64,000 nucleotides of DNA, taken from positions 520,840 through 584,839 of the forward strand of contig PDUO01000035.1 of NCBI GenBank assembly GCA_003008705.1, written 5' to 3'. A program made the translations under genes and the position numbers. The notes under the pieces are model-generated. The model saw only the letters and a program-made list of their open reading frames with translations, did not search any database and was not told the origin of the DNA. This DNA is from Pezicula radicicola. Lineage: Eukaryota; Ascomycota; Leotiomycetes; Helotiales; Dermateaceae. Positions 46,770 to 60,310 of the stretch are shown piece by piece. Each line of letters starts with the position of its first letter. Positions within the stretch are counted from its first letter, which is position 1.

Positions 46770-47240
46770 ATACGTGTCTAAGTGCGTAATGTTCTACTCC
46801 TTCAATGTGTCTCAAAGCCATGTGTCTGATACCCAACCTTCTAGCAGGGAGTTGTTGGTTTGTTGTTTGGAGGCAGGGAATGTTTTTGTTAGATGTAAAA
46901 TGTGATTTCTAGTGAGATAGGGTTGTATATACCTTACCCTTCTTTGATCTGTCTAAGTGTAATATGTCTTAGACTTAGCTTTCAAGAAGGGGAAGGTTTA
47001 TTTGTGTTTATTTGAGTTTAGAAGGGAGAAATATTTTAGAGGGTGTAGGTTTTGTTTGTTTGTTTAGTAGTAAGATATTCCTTTATTATTGTTTTTTCTT
47101 AGAGTGTGATTCTTAGTGAGATCCATATAGGGGTATATGTTTTAGTGTATAATGTTCTACCTCTTTGATCTATCTAAGGGCAATGTATCTTAAACCTATA
47201 ATGTTACCTATCCTTTAAGAGGTGAATTGTCTATTTGTGT
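46770..47240. repeat. Degenerate repeats of about 140-220 bp
   Basis: Three eroded copies share a core like CTTTGATCTRTCTAAGKGYAATGTATCTTA followed about 50 bases later by a segment ending in TATTTGTGTTTA. Cores lie near 46793, 46940 and 47162. Copy differences are mostly transitions. No coding frame persists. Confidence 0.45.
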
Positions 47241-48480
47241 TTAGAAGTAAAAAATGGTTTATTAAGTATACATTAACTCTATATAAATATAAGAAAGGGG
47301 ATTATTACTTTATAAAAAACTTAGTATCTGTTTATCTATATAATTCTCTATCCACTAACTAAATCCGTTTTAGATATTTCTTACTCTTTCTAATCTTATT
47401 TTATACTATTATCTCTCCCTCTATACTTAGTAGATATAGTATACTACAGTCTTAATTAGATAAAGAATTCTAGCAAGCAAGCAAAGAACAACTTTAGTAA
47501 ACAGGATAATCTTAATACTTATAATAAATAGTAATATACAAAAACTATACAGGAGAGGATACTTAGTCCCAAGGATTAATTTTAGCGACTCACATAAATT
47601 TAACAACTTTCTTAACTCCAACAACCCGCCCCACCAAACAGCCACTTCCCTGCTCTACCTCCACTCTTCCTTGCAATGGGTTTCTCAATGAAGATCATAG
47701 TCTCCCAGGCATGGACGTGCCTTACTAGCACCACAGGGACCCCACAATGAACTTTCAGTCATGTTTTGTATGGCCATTTAGACCCCTTGTGGGTAATTAG
47801 AGTTCAAATATGAGGAGGTATTCTCTATACACGGGAATATTATCAGGCAAAAATCACGTATAGCTATCACCACACCAAATCACTTAAGTCACCCAATCAA
47901 TCAAATTAAATCACCTACCCACTTAATCACCGAAACAATCAAAACCACACTCGACTCAAACCAAGAAAGGTTTCTCTTTCATATTTCCTTTCCTCTTCTC
48001 TTATTTCTTTCCCCTAATTACATACCCCCTCTTCATCTCCCCCATCTCCATCAAACTACATACAATCCCCTCCCCTCTCCATCCCTTGTATGCAACCCCG
48101 CCAAAAAAACCACAAAAACAAACCAAAACACCTATATATATGAAAGGAGAAAGGAAAAAAGAGGCATGCAAATAAAATGGTATTCGAAGTGAAAAAAATT
48201 AAACAAAAACTGCCAAAAATGCAATCCAATGCAAAACCAAAACAAAAAGATTCCTGTACTGTAGTTCCCAAAACGAAACGAAACCCCCAAAAACCCCAAA
48301 CCCAATGTGATGTGCAAAAGTAAAATCCGGAGAATGATGATGATTTTGTTTTCCCTTTTGATGGCCCGTTAATTCATAAATGTCATAATAATCGTCATTT
48401 TTTCTTCTGCTCTCGTTTTTCGTTTCGTTTCGTTTCTTTTTCTGTCGTTTGATGTCTTGATAGATTCCTCGAATGGCTTT

Positions 48481-50201
48481 TTAAGCAAAACCATCGATCT
48501 TCTCATTTTCGCTTTCCTCGACTGAGATGGGGAGTTCGGTCATAGCCGCGAGGCGGAATAGATGGCGGGCTTGGATTCGGGAATCGTAGTCTACGGTTGC
48601 GGTGTCTATTTTTCTTATTAGTCCAAGTCTATTTCCAAGTCTATTTCGTCACCTGGCGCAGGAAGAGCAGGAAAAATAGAGAAGGGAAACTTACGGATAG
48701 TACTCCTCCCATCAAACATAACAACACTATGTTTCTCCCAACCAACCCTACACTGGAAATCATGGCCCTTGCTTACATGATCAACCAAGAACTTGACAAT
48801 AAGATCAGTCTCAGAATCTTTCAAGCCTACAATCCCATCCAAGAATTCTGCGTTTATGAACAGTGATCGTTCGCCTGTGACTGGGTGGACGCGGACAATG
48901 GGATGGATACTATCGATTGGATCGGCGCGGACAGCTCCTTTTGCAGCGAGGGTGTGTCCGATCATTTTACGTGATGTGTGGACTGCTTTGAGGTTGTTGA
49001 TCATGGCTTGGAAGGTTGGAGAGAGGCGTTTGTATGCCTATTATTTTTCTTGTTAATAAGAATGTCCCCATATTCTTGACTTGAAGAAATTCTTATGTAT
49101 GAAAATGATGATAGGTGGGGAGAATGTACCATAGTAGTATCGGCGAAAACAGTGTCTCCTCCAACATCCGGACAAGCCAAAATACCCAACATGATATATC
49201 CCGGTGGTTGTCTCTCATAACTCACGTCATGGTGCCAAATAGTACTCGTACTACGATGCTCAAAGAATTTGGCAATATCATCCTCGTTATCATCACGATG
49301 AATAATATGAAAGTTTTTATGGCCCTTGATAGCACCCGATACAGGTTGCGTGCTCAATTGACCAAAATATGACATAAAATCTTCTTGGTATTGAGGGCCG
49401 GCGTGTAAGAAGGCAGATTGTTGTCTAATGGCGACAACTTTACGTTCGGATATTAGAAGTGCTAGCTCATCCTTCGCGGCTGGTGATAATTTCTCGAGAT
49501 TCACGCCGGTGAGGATGGAGCCCATGCGTGGTGTAATATGTTTTTCGCGAACGCCGGCGCTGAACAAATTTGGCTTGGACTTGTCGGCTCGGAGTGCTGG
49601 GTCGTGGTACTCGAAGGGTGGGAAGTCTGAGTCGAACCAAGTATTCGGTTCCCATACCTATTCCGAAGTTTAAGCTTGTATTCTGTCTAGATTTCCGAAC
49701 CTTTCCCATTTGAATTTGAAAATATTCCTGTCGTCGTCGTAGACATCTTATCTTGCCGACGATGAAGCAAAGCTCTGACCAGCTTTGGGCAACTGCTCTC
49801 TCATGCACTTTGGCCGCCGTCTCGCCGTGACTTGCATGAAAATTGCACCATGACTCAACTAGAACACTTGTCCAATCTGTCCTTCCTTCTAAATACCCCT
49901 GAAATATATCCTCATAAAACTAAAACTGGACGGAGTTTTGACCGGTTGTAATGGTACCTACTACTAAGCGGCCACTCCAACGTAGAAAACTAACGAAAGC
50001 CAATTGAAAAGTCGAAGCGCACGGAGGACGAAAAAGAAAAGAAAAACGTACGGGAAGGTAGTCAGGGAACTCGGTTCTCCGCTTGACATGTTCGATATTC
50101 TCGGGTTTGTTGTAAGGGATATTGATATCGTAGGCGACCTTTGGGACTGGTGGATCGTGAGCCAGATGCGAGGTCTCGTCGTTGGTACGAGAGGGAGCCA
50201 T
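48481..50201 (-). CDS. TauD/TfdA-type Fe(II)/2-oxoglutarate dioxygenase
   Basis: Four exons, complement(join(48481..48605,48695..49037,49130..49657,50052..50201)), 381 aa, phases consistent. The family oxidises sulfonates such as taurine to release sulfite, or related substrates, using Fe(II) and 2-oxoglutarate. The metal-binding HxD is in TIWHHDVSYERQPPG at about residues 190-195. The distal His is in DGRSTIHTATVDYDSR; its codon is split by intron 3 (C|AC). The 2-oxoglutarate-binding Arg is in the following RIQARHLFR. Other family features are GDTVFADTTMAYKRLSPTF and RVHPVTGERSLFIN. Intron 1 is 394 nt, very long for this genome; introns 2 and 3 are 92 and 89 nt. The true substrate is not determinable. 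It stands alone, with gene-free DNA on both sides. Confidence 0.9.
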
Positions 50202-53200
50202 TGCGAAAAATAATATGGGCCAAGACGCTCGCTACGATTGGATAGACAAGAAGATAGAAGAACGTGCTAAGTGATAGATGGGATAGTAGTACAATAGTAC
50301 ATACAGTAGTACAAGAAAAGAAGGAAGAGTGCAGGAAAAAGAAAACAAGATGTGTGCAAAGTACGGTTAAGTAGTTAGGCGGGCCGGGTGTGTTGGGTAT
50401 TGGGGAAAGGGGGGGCCATATATTTCCATTCGTCTGATATCTGATAGACTTTATCTGATCCCTTCCCTGGAGTTGCGCCCTTTGCTCTCTTCTCTGACTA
50501 CGACGCTCGTTACAACTGTCTGGAAGACTGGGTCCTGGGTCCTGGGATCCTCGGGCAGGATTAGGTATTGTATTGCAGTTGCAGAGTGATGTGCTGCTCC
50601 TTGCTCCTCTTTATTCCCGAACCGCCTCTCAAAGAATCCAGGATCTGCCCGGTCTCGAGTAGCGTCAAAGCCAGACAGAAATAATGGTACGACACGACAG
50701 CTCTTGCTCTTCCTTTCAACGGTGCTGCTCCAATGAGATCGGGTATATCAGGGCCATGTTATTGGGATGTGCAAGTGGTGAGTGGAAGGGCTGAAAGATA
50801 CTGCGTACAGTACATACAGAATTCTTCTTAATAATGCCTTGGTGCGTTGTATGTATGTTGTCAACCGAGCATCTAACTGGGGTACAATCCAGGGATTCAC
50901 CTGCCTCGTCCGCCTCGGCAACCAGAAAAAGGCGGTGAGTGCGTATGAGGAGAGACTCGCTGATACTCGCGAGTACTTCCTTAAATCCCCTATGCGAAAT
51001 GAAGCTCAGCCAGATCTATGATTTATGGCTTTTCAACGCAATGGCCCCGTTAGGCTTTGTTGGTGTTCTGCTGTCACAAGTTTCAATGCAAAACTGCCTC
51101 TCTTCCTTCCTTCGGTCCCCAAGCTTAGGTTCGTCGTAAGTTTATTCTGTACTGTACTGTACGGTACGTAAGGGTACTCTACTTAACTCTACTGTAGGCT
51201 TAATTACGGTTCTGCGGATATGAGGCTGTTATTACTAAGTTTACTAAGGCATATCTAGGTATGGTCTACCCCGTACCGGTAGTAGTTGAAGAAGAAGAGT
51301 TGAACGCCTGTCACATTTCAGCCACTTGGTAACATCCGTACCCAAAAGTCAAATTGTGGAACCCACAGAAACGTTGGAACTCGCTGGAACTTTACAAAGT
51401 ACGGAAGTACCCCCCCATACGCGAGCGAGCGAATAATGTCTAACTAACTAGAAACTTGGTTACGACAGCTTCCTTCATCATTACAATAAATGACAATACG
51501 CTGGCAACCCCTTGCAATCTCAAGGCGTTGGGAAGTTCCTTTCTCAATTCTTGACAGTCAGTCATGTTACTCTGTCTTGCCCAATGAATGAAACCCGTAA
51601 GTAGCATTGTATCTGTAACTTCGAGGTTCCCAGCAACTCTCCCAAGTGACGACAAGTCCCGGCTATTGATCGCCGACCGTTGGACCCGTCCGCACGCGGC
51701 ATCGCTGGCCGTTCCTCGGTAAGATGCCTGAAAATGGATGAAGGAAGGGTGTCGAAAGGGGTGGGTTGTAGGGTTGTAGGGTTTAAAAAGTTTATCTTAC
51801 AGGCATGTTGTTGTCCCAAGTTTCCACTTTCTTCTTTCTCTTGGTTCCAGTAAAGTATGCAGCGGCGTGTAAGCAGCGTCTACCGTCTACAGCCCCCACT
51901 ATATGCGTGTATTTCTGGCACTTCACACTTCTACTTCACCGCGCTTCACCACTTCCTCTCGCTATTGCATTTTAGCTGCAGGACGAATGCAAAGCCAAGT
52001 ACTTCTTAACTTCTAGCGCTACTGTATGTACATCAAGCATGGAATCATGGATTGCGCGTTATCGCACCACGCATCTCTCATCGCAGAATCGAACCACATC
52101 TCTCTTGCGGCGCAGTGCAGGTGCAGAACATGCAGATTTGTTTGAAAGCAGAAATGAGACGGAGAAGCTTTCTCAAAAGTCTGATACCTTAAGTACTCTT
52201 GGTATGATAATCATATGGAGACTTTATGGAGTACTTGCCCTTGCCTGTAAAGTACGTACAGAGCACTGTATGTGAGGCGTGCGTGTATGCAAGGTTGGCA
52301 TGATCATTGGAACTGTACTTGGAGAAGAAAAAGATCGAACATCGAACATCCCTTCGATTCGACCCTGTTCTCCGGGTCTGGAATCCCCGTCCCGTGTATA
52401 TCCTCGTCTAGCGTCGCCTTAACTGGTTCACCCATCCCACTGATCCTCAACCTGATGCCGTCACGAGCCACGTTCTTGCTTGGATTTGCATATTTCGGGA
52501 CTTGACAGCTACGACGAAAAGATGAGGTGAGAGCAAGGCTTTTCTTCTGCAGGTGTAGGATCATGGTTGTTCAAAAAACAACAAGGGTTACTTTTTCTTC
52601 GGGTCCGGCCCTTAAGTTGTACCCGAGTACAAACATCACCTGGTGGATACTTTTAAAAAAAGTCAACTTAAATACAATACAAGTGCACCAGTTGCAAAAT
52701 CAGCTGAGATTGTAGAATTACTTTTCGTAGGTATGAAGTCATCGAATTAAGGAGATTAAGAACATTTAGAGTTACTTGGCCACTTAAATCCAAGCACAGT
52801 ATTTTATACCTCCTAATTGGTACAGTACGGAAGTACTTCAAAGTACCTCCGACAAACGGATTACTTCCCACAACGAATAATACATACGCAATATAGGGTA
52901 GATCGACCACCTTTGCTTGACTTTGCAGGAAGCTACCACGCAAACAGCACGAATCGCATGGAAAGAATGACGTTGAAGACGGGAAAGCGGCTCTTTATGA
53001 TTCAACCATACACTTTTACCATCCATACGGAGTCAAAACCATCCATTAAAATAGAGCCCTTGCAATTAAATCCAACTGATAACTGTACATACTCGAGGTG
53101 TGCAGAAAAACCCTGGTACACATACGAAGATAAATTGCGGAATCGGAGATCTCTTTTACGATTGTACCACCTCATATGGCACATATACATACCATGTTGC

Positions 53201-55469
53201 AATATGTGTAGCGCTGACCGCCAGATTCTTGCAGAACTACGGTAAGATCGTTGGTTTGTTCTTCAAATCACATATGGCGTTCAGAAGTATTTTAGTACAG
53301 ACCAATCACTCGGGTTTACCAAATATACCATCTCTAGTCATCGCAGATATAATTTTCGTACCACCTGATCAGTTGCTGACTCTAGTCCTCTCACCGACTA
53401 ACAAGAAAGCTATTCATCTGATATCTTTCGTATCTAATACATCAACATCTTCGAAGATCTTCGAAGATCTTAAAAGTCTGACAAACTAGTATACTTGTAT
53501 GAGGATCAATTACTTCGTTAGATTTCCTCTCCCCAAAAAAGTGAAAACTTTTCGTCGTCATTTTCCACTTTCCTATCAAATCAACTCCCTTACCGATGAG
53601 GAACCGTAACGGTGAACATACATACATACATACATAACAAACCTAGACAAGTACTTGTACAACAAATACTCTTAAAACAGCTGCAAAGCTACATCATGCA
53701 TATATTTCTCCATACAGAAGTACATCACTCCATAGAACCATTCCATACCCTAACGCATAGCGCCTATCTTAATAAGCAAAGCAGCAACAACTTAACAGCG
53801 GGAAAATCACAGACCTCAGAAGGGACGGGACGAAATCCCGCACCGCATCGCATCGCATCGTACCGTTAGTACAGTATACATACAGTACGAACGTGCAGAT
53901 CAGAAAAGTATACTATACTAACTTAGGAAATGACAAGTCACCCATCTCCTTGGGTTGTGCCACATTTCAAACAACTTTAGCGGCTTAACCTCTTAGAAGA
54001 TCTTTCCGTCTTACTATTGCAACGGCAGTAAAATATTTTTCTCAAGTATCCCCAAGTATTTCCAAGTATACCCGAGTCATATTCCCAGATCCACCGTCAA
54101 ACAAATCAAGGAAATTTTTAGCTTCCTACTCTAGGACTTGACTTGACTTGATACGGTATGACATCTGCATGTAATGTTGATCTTAATGAGTCAAATCCCC
54201 TTTTCATCACTTTACAACAAACAGCTGACTTCATAGTGAAACGCCAAGCTGGCGTGGAAAGGCGTACTAAGTAAGCCTTACTACCCGCTACCTCGTACAT
54301 CTTACTGCCATGCTGTCAGTCGACGGAGATAAATCCGACTAGCATACCCCGTAGCTCCGTTACATAACAACCACCGTAAGATTCTTAAATCAAAACCTGG
54401 GGATTTGACATAAATGATTAAAAGCCTTCAGAGAGAAAAAGACTTAGTTCTGGATTCAATTCTGAAAATCAACCTCATGGCTTCGTAACAGAATTATAAA
54501 AATACCTCCACAGCCCCCATCATCAAACCATCCCCCTCCTATCCCTCTCCCCCACAAACCCTTTCACGTAAAAACCCCCAAAGTCCCAAAGATAAGACCT
54601 AGTTCTAGATTCAACTCGCTACCTCGTAACACAACCATTAACGAGCGAAGAAAAACAATAGTCCGTATTCCGTACTTAGCCTTCGTATATTCGAAGTAAG
54701 CCAGCAAAACTAAAAAATTAAGATCCTCACCAAACCCTTTCCCTGAGTATTCAATAACTTACAAGTACAATACGGAGGAGATATACCCCTATAACTCCAT
54801 CCATATATATCCATTATCAAGCCCTCCTCTCTCCCCCATAAAAACTTTCACGTATATACCTCGTAACATCTTTCCACTAATCTCACACTCAATACGAAAT
54901 ACACAACGAGAATTCCGAATAATCATACATACCTTTCGCTTCATAAACAGGATACACACGTAGTCCTGACAATAGTTCATTACCTATACCTACCTTTGTA
55001 ATCAAAAACAAACTTGCTATCTATTAATAAAACCATCTACCTACTGCTTTCTAGTTAAATTAATTAACGGGTATATCTCCGTAGCCCAGATCAGCCCAAC
55101 TCATAGATTCTGCGTGAAAGCTCCATCGTGACTTAATTGATATTGAGTGAATGAAACGAAGTGAATATCGGAGAATTTAAGTATCATACTTGCTTGTTGA
55201 ATCTTACTTCCCAGTGTCCACGATATTGTATACAACCTGTTAGTGACAAGGAAAGAAAAAGCAACCATGTGGTGGCAAACCACACAATCAAAAGACTTTG
55301 TAGCAAATAAATTCCCTACAATGTACTTCTGTATATCCCAAGTAACAGATAGAAAAATAAAAGCTAGGCAGAAAACTTTTAAACAGCATGTGGCCAAAAC
55401 AAAAGCTCTTGCATATACTGGACGAAAACTTCGCCACATCCCCTCTACCGATCCAAGAACAATAACAAT
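50202..55469. other. Gene-free 5.3-kb region
   Basis: Nothing between the dioxygenase promoter and the NRPS 3' end shows a supportable coding gene. Small frames (for example 52039-52275 and 52817-53245) have random composition. The DNA is unusually rich in GTACNGTAC-like palindromes, such as near 51155, 52822 and 53870. It has an ACAT microsatellite near 53617-53636 and a doubled CTTCGAAGAT palindrome near 53455. Imperfect duplications occur at about 54445-54860. Confidence 0.5.
54445..54860. repeat. Imperfect short duplications
   Basis: The segment beginning TAGTTCTGGATTCAA near 54446 reappears as TAGTTCTAGATTCAA near 54600. The segment CCCTCCTATCCCTCTCCCCC with TTTCACGTA near 54535-54572 reappears near 54818-54855. 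Copies differ by small indels and transitions. No function is visible. Confidence 0.35.
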
Positions 55470-58400
55470 TTAAAGAACAACAGCACCAGGTTTCACCCTC
55501 TTCGTACCCCAAGTACCGATAACGAAAGAACCAGTCGAAGGCATATCAGGTAACTCAAGTGCCGCTCGTTTATCAGGTGGCGACTATTCGTGCATTAGCA
55601 ATTAGCCAAAAGGTCAATCCTTAACCAAAGAAGTGCAAAAAAGAAGGGGACATATGATTTGCTTACAAGCATCAATTTCTTCACGTGCGCAGAACGAGCA
55701 TCAGCCGATTCCTCAAATGCGGACTCATTTTCTAAAGTCCCCGTCCCCGAAAGGTCAATATCTCCAACCTTCGGTTCTCGTTCCGACTCCGAGATCTGCT
55801 TCATTGCGAGTTCCTGTGAGGCAAACAAAATAATTAGTTAATGTTTTGTAATGTCTTGAGGGTATACTGGAAGTGAATGAGAACTCACGAATTGTCGGAG
55901 GAGCATATCGACTGTTTCTATCGAGATGCAAGCCTGATCGAAATTGATCTCGCAGTAGATACCATAGTTTGTGATAATGACATCGACTCTGAAAGGACTA
56001 CTATATGCCAACTCTGCCCAGATCAATGGCATATCAATAGGTGGCCCTCTTCCCTCATCAGTCCCTACACGCGGGGCGATATTAATCCTTATTGAGTTCT
56101 TGCACACTCTTCCAATTTCTGGATCAAGTTTCACGATATTGTCGAAGCCGAGTTGTTCAAAGGCAGTTATGTCGCTGAGCTGTTGTTGGATCCTAGAAAG
56201 GAGCGAGCGCATGGGTTCATTTGGCGTAATAGGGATTCGAAAGGGGACTGCCACCGTGGTTGCATAAGTCATATCTTCTACACCGGCGACATGAGCTGTA
56301 CGTCCGCTACGTAGGATATCAATTACGATGTCTTTGGTTCCGAGATAACGAGCAAAGACCAGGGCCCATGCTACTTCGCAGATAGTAGAGATGGTAATAC
56401 TGGATCCTTGAGAGCTTGAAAGTTCGATCTTCCGCGACAACTTTGTGTCTGGAAAGCCTTGTGGGTAAGGAGTGTCCGAGTACCCCCCGGTATCTGGCAT
56501 GACAAAGAGAGGTTTGGAATCTGTGCCCGCGAGATGCTGCTGCCAGAATTCAGCCGCTGCATGCTTATAAACTTGTGTGAGAGGTTTGACGAAGCGGTTG
56601 AAATTGGGGACGGTGAATGATGATGGGCCGTGGTGGTAGGCATGATCTCGGTCTTTGTACAGTAGAGAGAGTGACCAAGCATCATATGTACTGTGTTGCA
56701 TCGTGTAGATAAAATATCTCCCTTTGAGGTGCTCATCATCAACAATACACCAGCGCTGTAAAGGATCTCCAAAGCCCATAATTGACTTTCGGTCTTCGTT
56801 TAGGAACGATTCCAATGAAGATTCTCTTCGCCACTCTAAGTTTGTTTTAGTAACCACATTGAAGTAGTCACCCTTTGCAGTTTTGATGGTTCTGGTACGC
56901 AAAATAGGGTGTGAAGCATGGACTGATTCCCATGCTGCAACGAAACGATCAAGATCCAAGGTAGGAGGCATTTTGTAGACACTCTGTGCTTGATGCTCAT
57001 GAAGCTGCATACCAGCGTTGATCCAGTACACCTGGTTTGGAATACATGGATATATATCCTCGATCTGTTCTTTACTCAGGTTACAGTCTCTACTGGCTGT
57101 GTCAATAATTTCATCTTTCTCGGTCTGGTTGACAAGTGAGAATTGAAGCAAATCCGATGAATCGTCCAAGGACTCCCTAGCTATAAGGGCCATTTCTTGT
57201 AAAGTTGGGTACTTGAAAATCTGATCCACGCTCAGAGACAACTTTTGTTGTCGAGCTGCCGCCACGAGCTTCATTGCTGTGATTGAATCTCCTCCAAGTC
57301 GGAAAAAGTCGCTATCAATAGAGATCTCGTTCGGTGTGTTAAGTAATATTCTCCAAAGATCAAGCATTCTCTGTTCCATGACCGTTGAAGGTGGCACGAC
57401 CTTGGTACTTGTACCTCTATAGCTCGAGAGCTGAGCAAAGGACAACCCACTTATTGCTTCCTTGAGTCTCTGTCTGTCTATCTTCCGGTTGTCGTTGAGC
57501 GGAATTTTGTAAACTGGGATGTATAGTGATGGCACCATGTAGGAAGGTAATAAAGAGGCTAACTTGTTCTCGATTGCGCCAACAAAGGAGCTGAACTCCT
57601 TGGTGTCAGATGGAGAGGTCGCCAAAATATCGAATATTTCACCTGCTTTATTGACTCCATTGACTGCAGTTTCTACTTGTAAAAAGGCTGTTAGGGTCTC
57701 CTGCCCATCTTTCGGCACAATAGACAAAACTACTGCTTGGATTGGCCGGGAAAGGCAGTTTCGTAACTGGTACTCAATCTCGCCCAACTCAATTCTCTGT
57801 CCCCTCAACTTCAGTTGGGAGTCTTGTCGGCCAACAAAATGTATAATACCATCAGAACCATAGCGTGCTAGATCTCCAGTTCGATACAAGCGCCTCGGTT
57901 TGAGATCGCTCTTTATAGAAGCCATCCAAAATGGTTCATTGATAAAAGCAGCTTTCGCAAGCTTAGCATCTCCAAGGTAGCCTCTGGCAACCAACGGCCC
58001 TTCGATCAAAAGCTCACCAGTGGCGCCGATGGGCAAGAGTTTGTTAGGATCCCCCGGATCCGTTATCCAAATTCTCGTTCCCATTCCACGTCCAATGATA
58101 CTAGGATCATCGTCCCGCTTAATATTTGGCTGGCCGATGGAGTATACAGAAGTTTCTATTCAGCAATCCGGAGTCAGTATTGTTTCTTTTGGAAAGCCTC
58201 TTGGGCTTGTTTTAAGAGTTTTGAAGTATGTAGCACTTCACGAAGCAGTCTGAGACAGGGATGTATATAAATTGTACAAACCTGAAGGCCCATATACGTT
58301 GACCAGAGTTACATGCTCAGCCCATTTCTCGATCAACTCTTTTGTCATCGCCTCTCCACCAGAAGCCACCACCTTGAGGCCCTTCACCTCAGACGGACTC

Positions 58401-60256
58401 AGGGTCATTGCCACTGATGTTGTCACATTGATATGATTCACATCCATGGAATTGATTGCCCCAGCTAGATCATTCATCCTTTGATCTTCTGATGGGACAC
58501 ACACACAGCCGCCATTTAGGAGAGTATTCAAAATATCATCATAGCTTATGTCGAATGTGAACGCTGCGAAGTTCAAGACTCGTGAGGCAGGTCCTAGCTT
58601 GTATATTGCTGAGTGTGCTCGGAAACTAGTGCACAATGTTCCATGCTCAAGAACGATCCCTTTTGGTTTACCAGTGGATCCTGAAGTGTAAATTACTATG
58701 GCAGGCTTATGAGGTTGAGCTATCTTCTGCAGTTTAGTCCGAGCTACGGGGAGTTCTTCAAAGAGCCGCTCGCTGACAACCATCGAAGGTTTAATGTTCT
58801 GAAAGAGCTTCGAGCTCGAAGCAGATGTGATGACAGCTTCGGCACCATTGTCTCCGAGATCCTCAATAATTGTCTTCAGTCTCTCGACCGGGTGAGTTGG
58901 ACTCAAAGGTACAAATGCTCCACCAGCGATGAGTACAGCCAGCATTGTGACTATAGCCCATTTTGACTTCTCGAAGCATATAGGTACTAATGTCTCAGTT
59001 TTGATGATGCTGTTGTCTAAGAGATGGCGAGCCAGTCTCGAGGCTAGGTTCCATAGTTCGCTGTATGTCAGGCTGCCGTCCCAGGAACAAACTGCTGTTT
59101 GATTTGCAGTTTTTTGAACACTCTCAAATATGAGCTCATGAACGCAAGCTTCATAGGCCTCTGGAACACTTGAATTCCACATCATGATTTCCTTCATATC
59201 TGCGTGAGAGATCTGCAGCACGTCTGAGACAAGCAAGTCAGGCTTTTCCGAAGAGACTTGACCCAGCAAATGTTCGAACTGTTGAAGCATCCGTTGGACC
59301 TGTGCTGGGCTCAGCACCTTGTCATCAAACGTTGCTTTCAAAGTAATCGATCCATGGTGAAGCTCACATTCCAGCGTCAAGCCATAGTTTAAGGACAAAG
59401 AGACATCCGGTTTTGTCGAAAATATAGCCGATTCGGATCTATTTTTCACTGTTTCCTCTTCTGCCTGGACTACTAGTAAAGCCCGGAATTCACATGCAGC
59501 TCCTATGTCTACACTGATGCGTTTTATCTCTTGGAGGCTGAATTGTTCAAAGGGGATTGTATCCAGATACTGACTTTGAATCTTGGAAAGTAGGTCTTTA
59601 ATCCGCTGTTCTTTTTGAAATTGGGCCCTGAAGGGTACTGTGACAAGAGTTGGTCCGAGGATAGATTCAATGCCTGCTATTTCTGCAGTGCGACCATTGA
59701 GGGTTACGCATGATACGACGTCAAAAGTATTGGAGTGCATACCGAGGAGAAGCGCCCAAGCGGTCCTGATAGCTGTGGCAGTCGTGAAGCTACTCCGAGG
59801 ATTTTTTTCTAGGGCTACTTCCTGTATCAAGGTGTTGTTGGCAAAAGTACGATAGGCTGGGTACGGAAGCTCCGGGAATGACGGATTAGGCGCGTCTTTA
59901 AGTTGGCTTGCCCAGAAATCTTTCGAAGCGGCCAGATCTCTGGTGGATATGTATTGAATGAACTGGTTGAAGCCCTTTGTGGGATTCAAGGAAACACCCC
60001 TATAGGCATCCTCGACGCACTTGGTGATTCTTCCAACAGACCAGGCATCCACAAGAGAGTGATGGACTGTCCAGATAAGGTGGTGTGAGGTACCATGTTC
60101 TTTCAAAACAGTGCACCAAGACAGGGGTTTCCCAACCCCCATGCCACTCGTACTCAAAGAATCTGTCACGTTGCAAGTTGTAGCTACACAGTATGCTGCA
60201 GTAGTAGCCAGCTCGACATTTGTGTTCACTCCAAAACTCGACAATAACTGCTGCGG
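55470..60256 (-). CDS. Nonribosomal peptide synthetase, 5'-truncated (C-A-T-CT)
   Basis: Four exons are seen: complement(join(55470..55583,55667..55813,55889..58155,58282..60256)), 5' end missing. In order the protein has a partial condensation domain (HHSLVDAWS only about 60 residues in, where about 130 are expected), then a full adenylation domain. Its motifs are YTSGSTGKPKG, FTFDISYDD, VYGPSE, YRTGDLARYG, RQDSQLKLRGQRIELGEIE and NDNRK. A carrier domain follows with FFRLGGDSITAMKLV. The last domain is a terminal condensation domain with QHSTYDAWS in place of HHxxxD. Such terminal domains cyclise or release the peptide in fungi. Joining the 126-nt intron restores the Glu of GPSE. Two small 3' exons add a tail ending WGTKRVKPGAVVL. 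A TAG at 60259-60257 closes the frame, 50 bp before LTR-like DNA. I judge it a truncated, probably inactive gene; no other biosynthetic genes are adjacent. Confidence 0.82.
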
Positions 60257-60310
60257 CTACCAGCTCGGCTGGGATGCTGACCATACTACTGTAAATCTGG
60301 TTCCAGCCAT

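Larger units (their letters stand above)
43926..48480. other. AT-rich gene-free block with a foldback element and a tRNA
   Basis: This 4.5-kb block has no protein gene that I can support. It contains the perfect hairpin element at 44086-44171, the tRNA-Glu gene at 45551-45631, and degenerate repeats at 46770-47240. Long T-rich and A-rich stretches (45700-45740, 47890-48340) are low-complexity. The right end is the 3' flank of the dioxygenase gene. Confidence 0.55.

Noticed and set aside
48056..48317. Phe/Leu-rich minus-strand frames
   Set aside because: Produced by A-rich low-complexity DNA (AAACAAAA words); not a credible protein.
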